In this document: piece after piece, positions 5,116 to 5,518 of the stretch | Layout of the letters: every line of letters starts with the position of its first letter | Numbering within the stretch: the stretch's first letter is position 1 | Notes under the pieces: model-generated | Told to the model about the DNA's origin: nothing | What the model saw: the letters and a program-made list of their open reading frames with translations, nothing else | Databases searched by the model: none | Assembly (NCBI GenBank): GCA_013812985.1 | Contig: JACCSN010000663.1 | Coordinates: forward strand, 1-5,518 | Direction: 5' to 3' | DNA from: Hyphomicrobiales bacterium | GTDB lineage: Bacteria; Pseudomonadota; Alphaproteobacteria; Rhizobiales; Afifellaceae | Length of the DNA stretch: 5,518 bases | Made by a program: the position numbers and the translations under genes

Positions 5116-5226
5116 CCCTCATCCTGAGGTGCGGAGCGAAGCGGAGCCTCGAAGGACAAGGGCGCCTCCCGCGCGCGCTGGATGATCCTTCGAGGCTCGC
5201 CTTCGGCGAGCACCTCAGGATGAGGG
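5116..5226. repeat. Palindromic intergenic element between convergent genes
   Basis: The outer arm CCCTCATCCTGAGGTGC (5116-5132) pairs perfectly with 5210-5226, and the inner arm AGCCTCGAAGGA (5145-5156) pairs perfectly with 5186-5197. The 12-base segments between outer and inner stems differ; the right one closes a perfect 7-bp hairpin GCTCGCC-TTC-GGCGAGC (5196-5212, sharing bases with the arms). The centre (5157-5185) is GC-rich. The layout of outer stem, side hairpin and inner stem is the same as at 1856-1993, although the sequence differs. Elements beginning CCTCATCCTGAGG are, to my knowledge, abundant between genes in Rhizobiales. Its position between a + strand gene end and the minus-strand lactonase stop, 21 bases away, would suit a two-way terminator. 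Confidence 0.9.
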
Positions 5227-5246
5227 TGTAGGTTTGCGGACTGACA

Positions 5247-5518
5247 CTAACCCCTGAACGGCACGAGCGGCAGCCCCTTCGCATCCAGCCCCTCGATGGC
5301 GAACAGCCCGCCCGCCAGCGGCTGGCCCTTCAGCTGCTCCGGCGTGCGGCGGAGCGTGGCGCTGGTGACGTAGAGGACATCCAAGTCGGCGCCGCCGAAC
5401 TCGCAGCAGGTCGGCAGGTCGGTGGGCAATTCGATCGTCCGCATCAGCTTGCCGTCGGGATCGTAGCGCAGCACCTTGCCCTTGAACGGGATCGTTACCC
5501 AGTAGCAACCCTCGGCGT
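5247..5518 (-). CDS. SMP-30/gluconolactonase-family sugar lactonase, C-terminal part (cut by window edge)
   Basis: The minus-strand frame is open from the window edge to TAG at 5249-5247 and encodes the last 89 complete codons. It reads AEGCYWVTIPFKGKV, then LRYDPDGKLMRTIELP, CCEFGGADLDVLYVTSA and LAGGLFAIEGLDAKGLP. These are the closing blades of the six-bladed SMP-30 beta-propeller, with its YDPDGK, FGG.dLd.LYVTSA and LAGGLF signatures in the right order. In this family the metal-ligand Asp lies just before the AEG, so it falls at or beyond the edge. Relatives hydrolyse sugar lactones to aldonates, using a divalent metal. It is transcribed towards the operon and separated from it by the toxin-antitoxin insert, so it is not co-transcribed, but a lactonase fits the chemistry of the dehydrogenase and dehydratase. 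An apparent GTG at 5474 is internal, not the start. Confidence 0.9.
   Translation of the reverse strand, partial: AEGCYWVTIPFKGKVLRYDPDGKLMRTIELPTDLPTCCEFGGADLDVLYVTSATLRRTPEQLKGQPLAGGLFAIEGLDAKGLPLVPFRG

Noticed and set aside
5033..5185. Plus-strand frame of 50 codons beginning VVIHDANIVSVPALPPK
   Set aside because: It has no ribosome binding site and runs into the palindromic element. It resembles conceptual translations of intergenic DNA more than a real protein, and I cannot tie it to any family.
1..5518. tRNA, rRNA, CRISPR array, transposase or riboswitch
   Set aside because: Scanning by eye on both strands I found no cloverleaf with tRNA invariant bases, no evenly spaced direct repeats and no DDE or tyrosine recombinase motifs. 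The palindromes are explained as intergenic elements.

Overview
The window looks like chromosomal DNA of a high-GC alphaproteobacterium, most likely Hyphomicrobiales (Rhizobiales). The reasons are strong G/C preference at third codon positions in the metabolic genes, palindromic intergenic elements of the kind common in that order, and a HigA-type antitoxin fragment of a rhizobial style. The genus cannot be fixed from the sequence alone.

Left and centre (about 1-4247, + strand): after the last 17 codons of an upstream gene comes a tightly spaced four-gene catabolic operon. It encodes a short-chain dehydrogenase (177-959), the N-terminal and C-terminal subunits of a split, thiamine-diphosphate-dependent transketolase-like enzyme (966-1814 and 1993-3015), and an enolase-superfamily (mandelate racemase/muconate lactonizing) sugar-acid dehydratase-like protein (3051-4247). 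The two transketolase genes are separated by a large palindromic element (1856-1993) with perfect 25-bp outer arms. The edge of this element touches, and may supply, the ribosome binding site and ATG of the second subunit.

Right (about 4248-5110, + strand): a short insert of visibly lower GC with different codon use holds a complete AbrB/MazE-type antitoxin and MazF/PemK-type toxin pair (4282-4503 and 4490-4843). An 8-bp inverted repeat in front of it is the likely operator. Next comes a broken HigA-type antitoxin (4882-5082) that keeps the family N-terminus but has lost the DNA-binding domain. The insert starts directly at the 3' end of the dehydratase gene, and the last codons of that gene already look foreign.

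Right edge: a second cross-shaped palindromic element (5116-5226) lies between convergent 3' ends. It is followed on the minus strand by the C-terminal part of an SMP-30/gluconolactonase-family sugar lactonase (5247-5518, cut by the window edge).

Together the dehydrogenase, lactonase, acid-sugar dehydratase and transketolase suggest oxidative breakdown of a sugar or sugar acid: oxidation to a lactone, hydrolysis, dehydration, then C2-unit transfer. The substrate cannot be read from the sequence. No kinase, aldolase, transporter or regulator lies in the window. The least ordinary points are the divergent substrate-binding histidines of the transketolase N-subunit, a Glu replacing the Asp of the His-Asp dyad in the dehydratase, and the repeat element placed at a translation start inside the operon.
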